Shown here piece after piece: positions 10,263-19,845 of a stretch of 64,000 bases of DNA; positions within the stretch are counted from its first letter, which is position 1, and every line of letters begins with the position of its first letter. The DNA lies in contig JAPXFQ010000364.1 of the NCBI GenBank assembly GCA_028564705.1, forward strand, positions 1,054,001-1,118,000, read 5' to 3'. The notes under the pieces are model-generated. The model ran no database searches. It saw only the letters and a program-made list of their open reading frames with translations, and was not told the DNA's origin. The stretch comes from Apricaphanius iberus (taxonomy: Eukaryota > Chordata > Actinopteri > Cyprinodontiformes > Aphaniidae). The position numbers and the translations under genes are program-made.

Positions 10263-13200
10263 CTAGATATGGTATGAAAAAAGTATAACTTCATCCTTTC
10301 TTACCATTTGGATTTTAGATTATTCTGTTTTTCTGATTGTACTGTAGCTGCTCCTAAATTTTATACAAATTGAATTACTTAAGTTGAATGAGTGTTTCAG
10401 ATATTTAATTAATCTGTAATATTTTCCATAAAACCTTGCCTTTCAACCTTTTTTCACTTAAAATATGATCATACCATCATATTGAATAAATTTGAATATA
10501 CATTGGCATGAGATTGTCATCTTAACAGTTTCTAAATAACCTATAAACAGGTTTTATAGTCTTACTTTTAATTAATCCCATTCATTTCAGGATTTTTTTT
10601 TTATTGATTTGATACAATTTTCTAATCTTAAATGTTGTGATTAGCCATAGGCGGAAAATCGCTTTCATTAACAGGAAAAAGGGCATGGAAACATCATTCT
10701 GTATATAAATGGGACTTAGTGAATAGAGTTACTGAAATAAATGAAGTTCTCAATAACATTATTATTTATTGAACGATTCTGTACATTTTCAAGTTTAAAT
10801 TGGAATAGCATTAGTTGTTCACTTTCCTGAAGTAAGAAAAAAAATCTACCTCCCCAGCAGTTTTTTTTACTCTATACTGAAAGTAACTCTCTGAGAGTGA
10901 GGTGTTAGTCATTACAAGGTCCCACAGAGAAGGCAATAACAGGTGAGAAGCAAACTGCTCTACAACCTATTTCAACACACTGTGTTTAAAGACAGTTGCT
11001 CTTGACAAGAATCCCTTTCAGATTGCTGTGGTGGACATGGATGGGTCCAATGCCTACACCTGGGTTTCTCCTGTGTGTACAGATTTACTGCAGACTGCAG
11101 AAGTTAATCAACAATCCAACTCTGCTTTCTGTCTTTCATCTCAGCCCTCTGTTGAGAGCTCAGGCCTCATCTGGAGGGAATATTGGCAGAGTGTTTGTTC
11201 CTTGATTGGCTTGCGGGAGCAATCCATACAGATGTGTCTGCTTTGTCCATTTGGATCAAATTTTGAGAAGGACCAAGATGGACTGAAGCCATCAGATCGT
11301 TCTCTAAATGGCCTTCTGGTCCAGGGATTGCTGTTTCACAAGCAGTGTGCTCATTGATCCTCACTAAGGTGTTACCTCTTGATGAAACTATCAAAGCTTT
11401 CTATCAATTCTTTTACCAACTTTCCTGTTAAATATTTTATATTCACTAGAAGTAGGTATGAATTTAATCATTCTAGTAGAACCAATTGTTGAGCTCCGAA
11501 TGCCTCATTAATTTTAGCAAATTAGTTTTTTAAAACTCTGAATCATAACATCAAAAACTTTAAAGTTATTAATTCTGCACCTTTTTGTCATTTGGTAAAT
11601 GTGCTCTAATAGTCTGAATAAAATCAGTTACTTTGCCTGAGCTTGAGCAGTGTTTTAGATTTACATTGGTGAGGTGTTGCACTGAAAAACAAAATGTTCC
11701 TCTCAATTTGCCAATCAATTTAATAACAGGCCAGAGAGTTCTAGGCATCTCTCTGTGTAATCTTGTTCGCACCATTTCCTGATCTAAAAGTTGAGCATTC
11801 AAGGCTTTTAAAAGAAACCCTCGTATTCAGTTTTGACCCATTTTTCACTATGACCTCTATGAATGTAATAACTCACATGACTCAGATTTGTGGTATGAGG
11901 TCAGAGTTATAGTAGTTGGCCGAGCTACCATTTCTCTTTAATCTGTCATAGTTATTGCGGTAGCTACAGCATGACAGTTCATGTTCTTTCATCATCCTCT
12001 CCACTGACCTTCATGTTTCATTTAGTGGGCCACCTTCTTCTCTGGGTTTATAAATATAATATATTGTCCTGCTGTTTATTTAAATGGAAACTCTAAGGTT
12101 AGAGTTTTGAACAAGATCCATTAGCCTCAGCTATTTGCAGATATTTTCAAAGGTTATCTGAACATAACTGTAAATCCTTCTAAAAATGACTAAAAATGAC
12201 TTGGTTTATTGTAGTTTTTAAAAAAGATTTCTCTATAATAATCTCAATAAAATCCTCAATAAAATCCTTTAAAAGAAATTCAGACTCCTATGAAACTCTA
12301 AGATGATATTGTGCAAAAAAAAAATTTCTGCCTGAGTGAAGGGTTAAAGTAGTAAAGTTAAACAGCTTGGATTTAACAGCTTCGGGGCTGTTCAACTCTT
12401 GCCATCATTTGATTGCGATCCGTTAAAAACTCTGTTCTTTTGAATCTGTTCTTTCGGGTTTTAGATCTTGGCCTCTCACAGAGCCGTCTTATTTCACAGC
12501 CAAATCTAAATCCCTGCCAGCTCAAACCATTAAGACTCAAAAGCTGTAGGATTGCTTGGATTGGTTTAGAGCCGAGGTAAACTTTCACACATTTATTAGA
12601 TGAACCCATGAATTCTACTGACTAATATTCATTGTTGCTATTATTAACTTTTTAACACTGTTATCAGAATATGTACATGATATTGTTTTCGTCGACTGTG
12701 TCTTTGTGAGTTCTCTCCTTTTGTCTGATGCACATATAGTCAATCCATGTGACTGATTTCAACTAAACATTTGTTCTGTTCTTCAGCTCCCCTTTCTGAA
12801 AAATATTCTCCAAGCTGTAGAAGAAGCAAATGTGACTGGGAACTTCTTTTCTTTGTTGTGGCGTGACACTAATTTACTTCCCCTTTCACTTCCAAGGCAA
12901 TTAGCTTTGAAGCTCCTCAGAAAGTATTATTGCACATAAGTCCATAGCTAGCATGGCAAGTTAGAATTTAAGGTAGTCCACTGGGCAACGGCTGATAAAA
13001 AATATGAAATGAGGTTACAGTGAAAAACAGAAACCTAAAGGACTAGGGAAAGCAAAGTTTGGCGATATCATAGATAATATAGTATTTGTATGTGATGCTT
13101 TTTATGCCAAAATACTGTGATCTGTAAAGGAATGGCCTTTGCAAGTGTTTGAAAAGCTATAAGACAATTACTTGTTCAAGAGCTCTTGGGAGCTGACCTC

Positions 13201-14225
13201 TCAATCAATCAATCCATCAAGAATAGTCAGCTGCCGAATGATATGACAGCTGTTGATTAGTTGTTAGTGTAAAGCAAATTTTAATTGCTATATAGGAAAC
13301 TTTTAATAAAACTGAGCTGTGTGATTATTCAGTCATTCATCCATTTATGTCTCTTCAGTCCAGCTGAGGGTCCTTCTCCAGTAGGGTTAAACCCTATCAT
13401 TGGGACACTGTTTGATTAATCACTTTTAAATATGTTAAGGTATTAATTTATGCATTCTCAAAATAGGTCAGCCCAAACCATATGGTTTTAGTCATCATAT
13501 CAGCATACTTATGACGCCTAACTGTGGTGTTAATGGACAGCATTTGCATTAAACTATCTGAGTCCCATAAATGTTTACATTATATTTACATTGAAAGGTG
13601 CATTCACACTTCCATAGCTTGATATATAAAAAATATGCTAATGAATAAATGTTACTACATACTTAAACCCTGATAAATGCACCAGAAAATAAGTAGGCCT
13701 AGGTTTTGGCATCGGTTTCTGAAGAAACTATTTTTTTTTTGGGTTGGCAATATGTGAAGTTAACGATGTGGATTTGAAATACATTAAGACGACAAGCAAA
13801 AATGACATGTTTCCCAAAAAACAATAATAATAACAGTAGCTGGAAGTGATTTAAGCTGTGTTGTATAATACGGACAATAGACACTTTAGATTAATAACAA
13901 AATAGCTAAATAAGTAAATAAAAAAAGAATAAGCTCGTAATTATTTCCATTGTGAGTAACTAATTAACAGTGGCTAATCTATTTATGTATTTAGTTATTG
14001 TTGAATGCTAACTTGAGCTTATTCCTGAAAGCCAGTATTAATACAATCCCAAAGAATGGAAAAGAAAAACATACTATACACAAAGAAGAAATGAACAACA
14101 AAATGTATCCAAATAATTTAAAAGCATTCTTTCAAACAATTTGGCATATTTGAAGCAAAAAACAGACAGAAGGGGTAGTGTCATCAATATTTTGTATCTA
14201 TACATTATTCCAGATAATTTATGTA

Positions 14226-14226
<1 letters not shown>
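10263..14226. other. No gene recognised in 4 kb
   Basis: Mostly AT-rich. The longest frame (11028-11357, plus, 109 codons) lies just after a pyrimidine-cag word that could pass for a splice acceptor, but its translation shows no domain I know and no partner exon is visible. Nothing else recognised. Confidence 0.45.
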
Positions 14227-14259
<33 letters not shown>

Positions 14260-14264
14260 TATAC
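14227..14264. repeat. TA microsatellite
   Basis: Near-pure TA run with one C interruption. Confidence 0.9.
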
Positions 14265-14399
14265 GGTGATGGGAAAAAACGTTCAACTGTGTTCTGGGTC
14301 CGTATACGGACTCACAACACAGGTAATAGAAAAAAACAACACCAAAAACATAGAGAAGCACATATTTCAACGTTCACAATGATGACATGAAGGACGGTT

Positions 14400-15025
14400 A
14401 GGCTGGGCAGCCAGACCTGCCACCCGGGGGGGCAGGAGAGCTTGGGAGACAGCAAGACATTGTGTGTGTGAGTGTGTGTCTGATCCAATGGCCGCTGGCT
14501 GGTCTGCTTTGTGACCGCATACCATGGAGGCCGCCATTGCTCCTCCATTGCTGTAGTACTTCCATTTGGCCGCTAGGCCCCCATTGAAAAGCATTGGACT
14601 TTAGACACGTTAAAAAATACTTCAATGCCTGGTGTCAATTATTTTAAAACTTTGTATGGCTACATATTCTTCCTGAGATAACGCTGGGTTCATAAAAAAC
14701 CTGGGCACCAGACTGGTTTTGGTAAGATATTTTTTTAAAATCTTGCATAATTAATGAGGGGGCCGAGCCAAGTTTAGCATCAGAGCTAAAGACGCGGGAG
14801 CAGAATGGGCGTGATTACACCCGAACTACACGCCCATACACGCCCCGCGAGGACAGAGTCTACAGTGAAGATCCACCCCTATGCCCTTTTTAGGAACGTG
14901 CTTCGTCAGAGCTGGGAAGGAGGAGTCTGTGAATCCGCCATGAATTCCCCCATGAAAGTGTGTCATTCTGGTAAACGGGGAGGAGTGAGGAGGCACTGTC
15001 TATTCTTTTTTACAGTCTATGGTCT
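14400..15025. repeat. Unassigned, probably repeat-derived block
   Basis: G+C is higher here than on either side. The segment ends in tttacagtctatggtctgat, a word I associate with dispersed fish repeats. It includes a TG-rich run (about 14460-14480) and a motif-poor interior. No inverted ends or duplication were found, so the class is open. Confidence 0.3.
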
Positions 15026-15261
15026 GATCCATGTGAGTGTGTGTATCAGTTTTTGCATGTGTGCGGGGTGGAGGATACTCTGTTAACATTATTCTTCACA
15101 GGCATTGATAACGGACCAAGTTGACGGTCTTCATGAAGCCAAAACAATAATTATTTGGATAGCAGGGAGAGACAAAACATTTTTTCCTCTCTACCCTTTC
15201 AGTCTGTCAGTGGTTTCTTTTTATAGTCTAATTCAACCAAATTAAAGTTCAGATTACTCTA

Positions 15262-15573
15262 TTAATTTCCAGTTACACCAATCTGCACTGACAGGTTTTC
15301 CAAGTCCGATGACAATTCGCAAGTGAGTCCCAAAGCACCAGCTACATTACCTCTTGCAGCGTTTAGCCTGTGCTCGAGCTCACCAAGCGTGAGGTTCTGA
15401 GTTCCATCAGCACAAATCCGCGCTTCAGACTGCTCCTTCAGCCTTCCAATCGCTTCCAGAACTGTCTCCAATTTCGGTAACTGTTGCTCCATTTTGCAGC
15501 AGATCCAGTTCATGCCCGTTCCAATCGGCAGGAAGCCGATCCACATAAATCCAAATAGCCAGATATCTTCCAT
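15262..15573 (-). CDS. Unrecognised 103-codon ORF with N-terminal hydrophobic segment
   Basis: An uninterrupted minus-strand frame starts with ATG and ends just before an AT-rich flank. Residues about 4-26 are hydrophobic and aromatic (IWLFGFMWIGFLP...) and could form a membrane segment. Residues about 28-55 look amphipathic and helical (MEQQLPKLETVLEAIGRLKE). The coding stretch is closer to 50% G+C, unlike the flanks, which makes 103 stop-free codons less trivial. I do not recognise the family. It lies directly against the truncated 3' end of a dead Tc1-like copy, so it may be repeat or retrocopy debris. No introns, promoter or poly(A) tail were identified. Confidence 0.22.
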   Translation of the reverse strand: MEDIWLFGFMWIGFLPIGTGMNWICCKMEQQLPKLETVLEAIGRLKEQSEARICADGTQNLTLGELEHRLNAARGNVAGALGLTCELSSDLENLSVQIGVTGN

Positions 15574-15604
15574 ACAACCCGGATGCCCTTTTCCGGTGCT
15601 TCTC

Positions 15605-16360
15605 AGAGTTGAGTAGATTTTATCAATAGCATTCAGAGACCAGTTTCCTCACATCCTTCTGTCACTTCATTTAATCCCAGACAGACTTGATGATGTTGAG
15701 GTCAGGTCCCTGTTGGGGCCATACCGTCACTTCCAGGAATTTTTGTTCTTCTTCTGAAGCTTGGTCTTGACAAATTTGGCTGTATTTTAGGCTCATTGTC
15801 CGGTTTCAGAATAAATTTGGGGCCAATCATATGCCTTCCTGATGGTATTGCAGGATGGATAAGTATCTGCCTGTATTTCATGGTACTGAGAACATAATTA
15901 ATCCTGACAAAATCTTCAACTCCCTTTGCAGAAATGCAGCCCCAAACATTCAAGGAACCTCCACCATGCTTTACTGTTGTCTGCAGACACTTATTATTGT
16001 ACCACTCTCCAGCCCTTCAATGAAAAAAACTACCTTCTGCTACAGCCAAATATCAATCAAACTTTGACTCATCAGACCAGAGCACCTGCTGCCATTGTTC
16101 TGCACCCCAGTTCATATATTTCTGTGCATACTTGGGTCACTTGGCCTTGTTTCCATGTTGGAGGTTTGCCTTTTTGGCTGCAACTCTTCCTTGAAGAAAG
16201 ACTTCTTCAGTTGAAATAGATTTTCTGTTTTAATTGCTCTCTTTTAATTTTGTAAATTTCCAAAAATAAGCAATCATTAATTATATTTCTGAAAATATTC
16301 TTTGTTTAAAGCATCTTTTTACACCTGCCTAAAATTGTTGCATGGTACTGTTCATATACG
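15605..16360 (-). pseudogene. Dead Tc1-like transposase (DD38E-type relative)
   Basis: Read on the minus strand, this holds recognisable Tc1 transposase blocks out of frame with one another: WSDESKF (first catalytic Asp), KHGGGSLNVWGCISAKG, AIPSGRHMIGPKFIL, and a decayed QQDNDPKH (second Asp kept, as KPDNEPK). In the block related to SPDLNPxE the third catalytic residue is Lys, codon on plus 15686-15688, and there are internal stops. The upstream end keeps a terminal-repeat-like word (plus 16326-16359, tgcctaaaattgttgcatgg) of a kind I recall from fish Tc1 elements. The downstream end is lost at about 15605, where a different sequence begins. It lies 2 kb from the intact element at 18.2 kb but is too diverged to be its direct copy. 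Confidence 0.75.
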
Positions 16361-16465
16361 AGTACAGTTCAAATTAATTGAAAATCATGACATTTTTGTT
16401 TTTGTTTTTGAAGCATGAAAGAACAATTTTCAACCATTTATTACTTGTAATTTTGATTATATATA

Positions 16466-18018
16466 TCTATCCCCTCTCGCCCACCATGGGCGGTGTTTTA
16501 CCTTTCCGAGCTCGGGTCCTCTACCAGAGGCCTGGGAGCTTGAGGGTCCTCCTCAGTATCTTTGCTGCTCCAAGTACTGCACATTTCTGGACTGAGATGT
16601 CTGAGGTTCTTCCAGGGATATGCTGGAGCCATTCCTCCAGTTTGAGGGTCACTACCCCAAGTGCTCCTATTACCATTGGTTCTACTGTCACCTTCATCTT
16701 CCAAGCCTCTCTAGCTCCTCTCTGAGCCCTTGGTATTTCTCAAGTTTCTCATGTTCCTTCTTCTTGATGTTACCATCACTTGGTATTGCAACATCCACCA
16801 CAACAGCTTTCCTCTGCTCTTTATCAACCACCATGATGTTCGGTTGGTTCGCCATTACCATCCTGTCTAACTGGAACTGGAAGTCCCACAGGATCTTTGC
16901 TCGGTCATTCTCCACCACCTTTGGAAGTGTTTCCCACTTTGACCGTGGAGTTTCCAGCCCATACTCCGCACAGGTGTTTCTGTATACTATCCCAGCCACT
17001 TGGTTATGACGTTCTATGTATGCTTTCCCTGCCAGCATTTTACATTCTGCTGTTATGTGCTGGATTGTCTCAGATGACTCTTTGCATACACATAGCCTAC
17101 ACCTTGGGTATTGTGTGGTAGATCTGGGCCTCTATCACTCTGGTGCTCAGAGCTTGCTCCTGTGCTGCCAGGATGAGTGCCTCTCTCATATCCTGTAGAC
17201 CAGCCCTCTCTAGCCATTGGTAAGATTTCTTGAGATCAGCCCCTTCAGTTATGTTCCGGTGGTATGTCCCATGTAGGGGCTTGTCCTCCTATGATGGTTG
17301 CTCCTCCAGCACCTCTTCATCTTGCCATTGTCTCGGCATTCACCAAGTACATAATCCGTTGAAGCCTTGTCCTTGATAGTTATGTAGCTTTGATGTTTCA
17401 TCCTGGATAGTGGCTGTCACACTCATCAGTCCTCTGCCTCCTGACTTACGGTGTGCGTAAAGTCTCAGGGTGCTGGATTTGGGATGGAATCCGCCATGCA
17501 TGGTGAGGAGCTTTTGTGTCTTAACATCTGTGGTCTGTATGTCATCCTTTGGCCATCTTATTATTCCCGCAGGATATCTGATTACTGGCAGGGCATAACT
17601 GTTTATTGCCTTGGACATATTCTCTCCTTTGAGCTAGCGTCTTAGGACTTGCCTCACTCGTTGGAGGTATTTGGCTGTTGCTGCTTCCATTGTTGCCTGT
17701 TCAAGATTGCAATTTCCTGCAGTATTCTCAGGTACATGTAACTGTCCTCAATGTCTGCTATTGTTCCCTCTGGGACTGAGACCCCTTCAGTGTGGACTAC
17801 CTTACCTCGCTTTGTGACAATCCTACAACATTTTTCAAGCCCAAATGGCATCCCAATGTCATTGCTGTAGATACTGGTGGTGTGGATCAAGCATACAGCT
17901 TGATGTCATCCATGTAGAGGAGGTGGCTGATCGTAGCTCCATTCTTGAGGTGGTATCTGTAGCCAGTCTTGTTGATTATTTGGCTTAGGGGGTTCAGACC
18001 TATGCAGAACAGCAGTGG
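16466..18018 (-). pseudogene. 5'-truncated non-LTR retrotransposon: RT end, zinc knuckle and endonuclease-like C-terminus
   Basis: On the minus strand this reads, with stops and frameshifts, as the C-terminal part of a fish LINE. It starts at SPLLFCIGLNPLSQ and runs through the reverse transcriptase catalytic motif LLYMDDIKLY (YMDD at plus 17905-17916). A region FGLEKC follows, then AINSYALPVIRYPAGIIRWP (about 17560-17610), then LLTMHGGFHPKSSTLRLYAHR. The last part, in the 114-codon frame 16694-17038, carries VVDKEQRKAVVVDVAIPSDG, which looks like the restriction-like endonuclease core of R4/Rex6-like elements; that clade is inference. A LKLPGLW-stop ending and a short 3' UTR precede plus 16466. 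The 5' truncation at 18018 abuts an unrelated LINE tail. Confidence 0.75.
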
Positions 18019-18034
18019 GGACATATATATATCC

Positions 18035-18155
18035 ATCGATCCATTTTCTGAACCGCTTAGTCCTCCAGGGGTCGCAGGGGGGCTGGTGCCTATCTCCAGC
18101 TGTCAATGGGCAAGAGGCGGGGTACACCCTGGACAGGTCTCCAGTCCATCACAGT
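18035..18155 (-). mobile_element. LINE 3' tail copy, minus orientation
   Basis: Reverse-complement copy of the tail seen at 8032-8159 (ccattttctgaaccgctta ... ctggtgcctatctccagct ... caccctggacaggtctcc). Its tail contains a ccatcgatccat word beside TA repeats at about 18020-18035. It is sandwiched between the truncated LINE and the Tc1-like element. Confidence 0.8.
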
Positions 18156-18164
18156 ATATATATA

Positions 18165-18191
18165 CACTACCGTTCAAAAGTTAGGGGTCAC
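18165..18191 (+). repeat. Left terminal inverted repeat of the DD38E element
   Basis: Starts cactaccgttcaaaagttag. It differs from the right repeat at one position (A versus T, base 19 of the repeat). Similarity stops inside this 27-bp block. Confidence 0.9.
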
Positions 18192-18576
18192 ATTGAAATG
18201 TCCTTATTTTTGAAGGAAAAGCACTGTACTTTTCAATGAAGATAACTTTAAACTAGTCTTGACTTTAAAGAAACACACGCTATACATTGCTAATGTGGTA
18301 AATGACTACTCTAGCTGCAAATGTCTGGTTTTTGGTGCAATATCTACATAGGTGTATAGAGGCCCATTTCCAGCAACTATCACTCCAGTGTTCTAATGGT
18401 ACAATGTGTTTGCTCATTGGCTCAGAAGGCTAATTGATGATTAGAAAACCCTTGTGCAATCATGTTCACACATCTGAAAACAGTTTAGCTCGGTACAGAA
18501 GCTACAAAACTGACCTTCCTTTGAGCAGATTGAGTTTCTGGAGCATCACATTTGTGGGGTCAATTAAACGCTCAAA

Positions 18577-19620
18577 ATGGCCAGAAAAAGAGAACTTTCA
18601 TCTGAAACTCGACAGTCTATTCTTGTTCTTAGAAATGAAGGCTATTCCATGCGAGAAATTGCTAAGAAATTGAAGATTTCCTACAACGGTGTGTACTACT
18701 CCCTTCAGAGGACAGCACAAACAGGCTCTAACCAGAGTAGAAAAAGAAGTGGGAGGCCGCGTTGCACAACTGAGCAAGAAGATAAGTACATTAGAGTCTC
18801 TAGTTTGAGAAACAGACGCCTCACAGGTCCCCAACTGGCATCTTCATTAAATAGTACCCGCAAAACACCAGTGTCAACATCTACAGTGAAGAGGCGGCTG
18901 CGGGATTCTGGGCTTCAGGGCAGAGTGGCAAAGAAAAAGCCATATCTGAGACTGGCCAATAAAAGAAAAAGATTAAGATGGGCAAAAGAACACAGACATT
19001 GGACAGAGGAAGACTGGAAAAAAGTGCTGTGGACGGATGAATCCAAGTTTGAGGTGTTTGGATCACAAAGAAGAACGTTTGTGAGACGCAGAACAACTGA
19101 AAAGATGCTGGAAGAATGCCTGACGCCATCTGTTAAGCATGGTGGAGGTAATGTGATGGTCTGGGGTTGCTTTGGTGCTGGTAAGGTGGGAGATTTGTAC
19201 AGGGTAAAAGGGATTCTGAATAAGGAAGGCTATCACTCCATTTTGCAACGCCATGCCATACCCAGTGGACAGCGCTTGATTGGAGCCAATTTCATCCTAC
19301 AACAGGACAATGACCCAAAACACACCTCGAAATTGTGCAAGAACTATTTAGAGAAGAAGCAGGCAGCTGGTATTCTATCGGTAATGGAGTGGCCAGCGCA
19401 GTCACCAGATTTGAACCCCGTTGAGCTGTTGTGGGAGCAGCTTGACCGTATGGTACGCAAGAAGTGCCCATCCAACCAATCCAAATTGTGGGAGCTGCTT
19501 CTAGAAGCGTGGGGTGCAATTTCTCCAGATTACCTCAACAAATTAACAGCTAGAATGCCAAAGGTCTGCAATGCTGTAATTGCTGCAAATGGAGGATTCT
19601 TTGATGAAAGCAAAGTTTGA
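18577..19620 (+). CDS. Tc1-like transposase, 347 aa, intact, DD38E catalytic spacing
   Basis: Cut-and-paste transposase acting in the nucleus on its own terminal repeats. Residues about 1-55 and 65-110 form the paired-type helix-turn-helix halves, with a GRPR AT-hook-like motif at 59-62 between them. Basic nuclear-localisation-like clusters follow (about 104-134). The RNase H-like core has D154 (LWTDESKF), the glycine-rich KHGGGNVMVWGCFG (188-200), D244 (QQDNDPKHT) and E283 (SPDLNPVELLW). Counting places 38 residues between D244 and E283, against 34 in Sleeping Beauty-type Tc1. The extra residues fall in the KKQAAGILSVM stretch. This spacing defines the DD38E/Intruder group as I recall it. 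The length is normal for the superfamily, and no frameshift, stop or missing catalytic residue is seen. The start ATG is the first in frame and begins MARKRELSSE, as expected. It is the only intact transposase in the window. Confidence 0.95.
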   Translation: MARKRELSSETRQSILVLRNEGYSMREIAKKLKISYNGVYYSLQRTAQTGSNQSRKRSGRPRCTTEQEDKYIRVSSLRNRRLTGPQLASSLNSTRKTPVSTSTVKRRLRDSGLQGRVAKKKPYLRLANKRKRLRWAKEHRHWTEEDWKKVLWTDESKFEVFGSQRRTFVRRRTTEKMLEECLTPSVKHGGGNVMVWGCFGAGKVGDLYRVKGILNKEGYHSILQRHAIPSGQRLIGANFILQQDNDPKHTSKLCKNYLEKKQAAGILSVMEWPAQSPDLNPVELLWEQLDRMVRKKCPSNQSKLWELLLEAWGAISPDYLNKLTARMPKVCNAVIAANGGFFDESKV

Positions 19621-19755
19621 TGTAAAAACAATCTTATTTCAAATAAAAATCATTATTTCTAACCTTGTCAATGTCTTGACTCTATTTTTTATTCATTTCA
19701 CAACGTATGGTGGTGAATAAGTGTGACTTTTCATGGAAAACACAAAATTGTTTGG

Positions 19756-19782
19756 GTGACCCCAAACTTTTGAACGGTAGTG
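19756..19782 (-). repeat. Right terminal inverted repeat of the DD38E element
   Basis: Ends ttttgaacggtagtg. It is followed by one unpaired G (19783) and then TA. Confidence 0.9.
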
Positions 19783-19785
19783 GTA

Positions 19786-19811
19786 TATTATAAATATATA
19801 TTTATATATAT

Positions 19812-19844
<33 letters not shown>

Positions 19845-19845
19845 A
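19786..19845. repeat. AT microsatellite beside the transposon
   Basis: Interrupted TA/TATA run directly right of the Tc1-like element. Similar TA repeats lie on its left, so the insertion was into TA-rich DNA. Confidence 0.85.

Larger units (their letters stand above)
18163..19785 (+). mobile_element. Complete Tc1/mariner transposon, DD38E (Intruder-like)
   Basis: The element runs from about 18165 to 19782 (1.6 kb). Terminal inverted repeats of 27 bp (18165-18191, 19756-19782) match at 26 positions and begin CACTACCGTTC. TA is next to the left end (18163-18164) and at 19784-19785. One extra G at 19783 separates the right repeat from its TA. A single open reading frame encodes the transposase, and an AATAAA at 19642-19647 follows the stop. 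The insertion lies in TA-rich DNA beside a LINE tail, an ordinary TA-target choice. All visible parts needed for an autonomous element are present. Whether it still moves cannot be told from sequence. Confidence 0.93.

Noticed and set aside
11028..11357. 109-codon ORF after a pyrimidine-cag word, considered as an exon
   Set aside because: No recognisable domain, no donor or partner exon found, and composition like the flanks.
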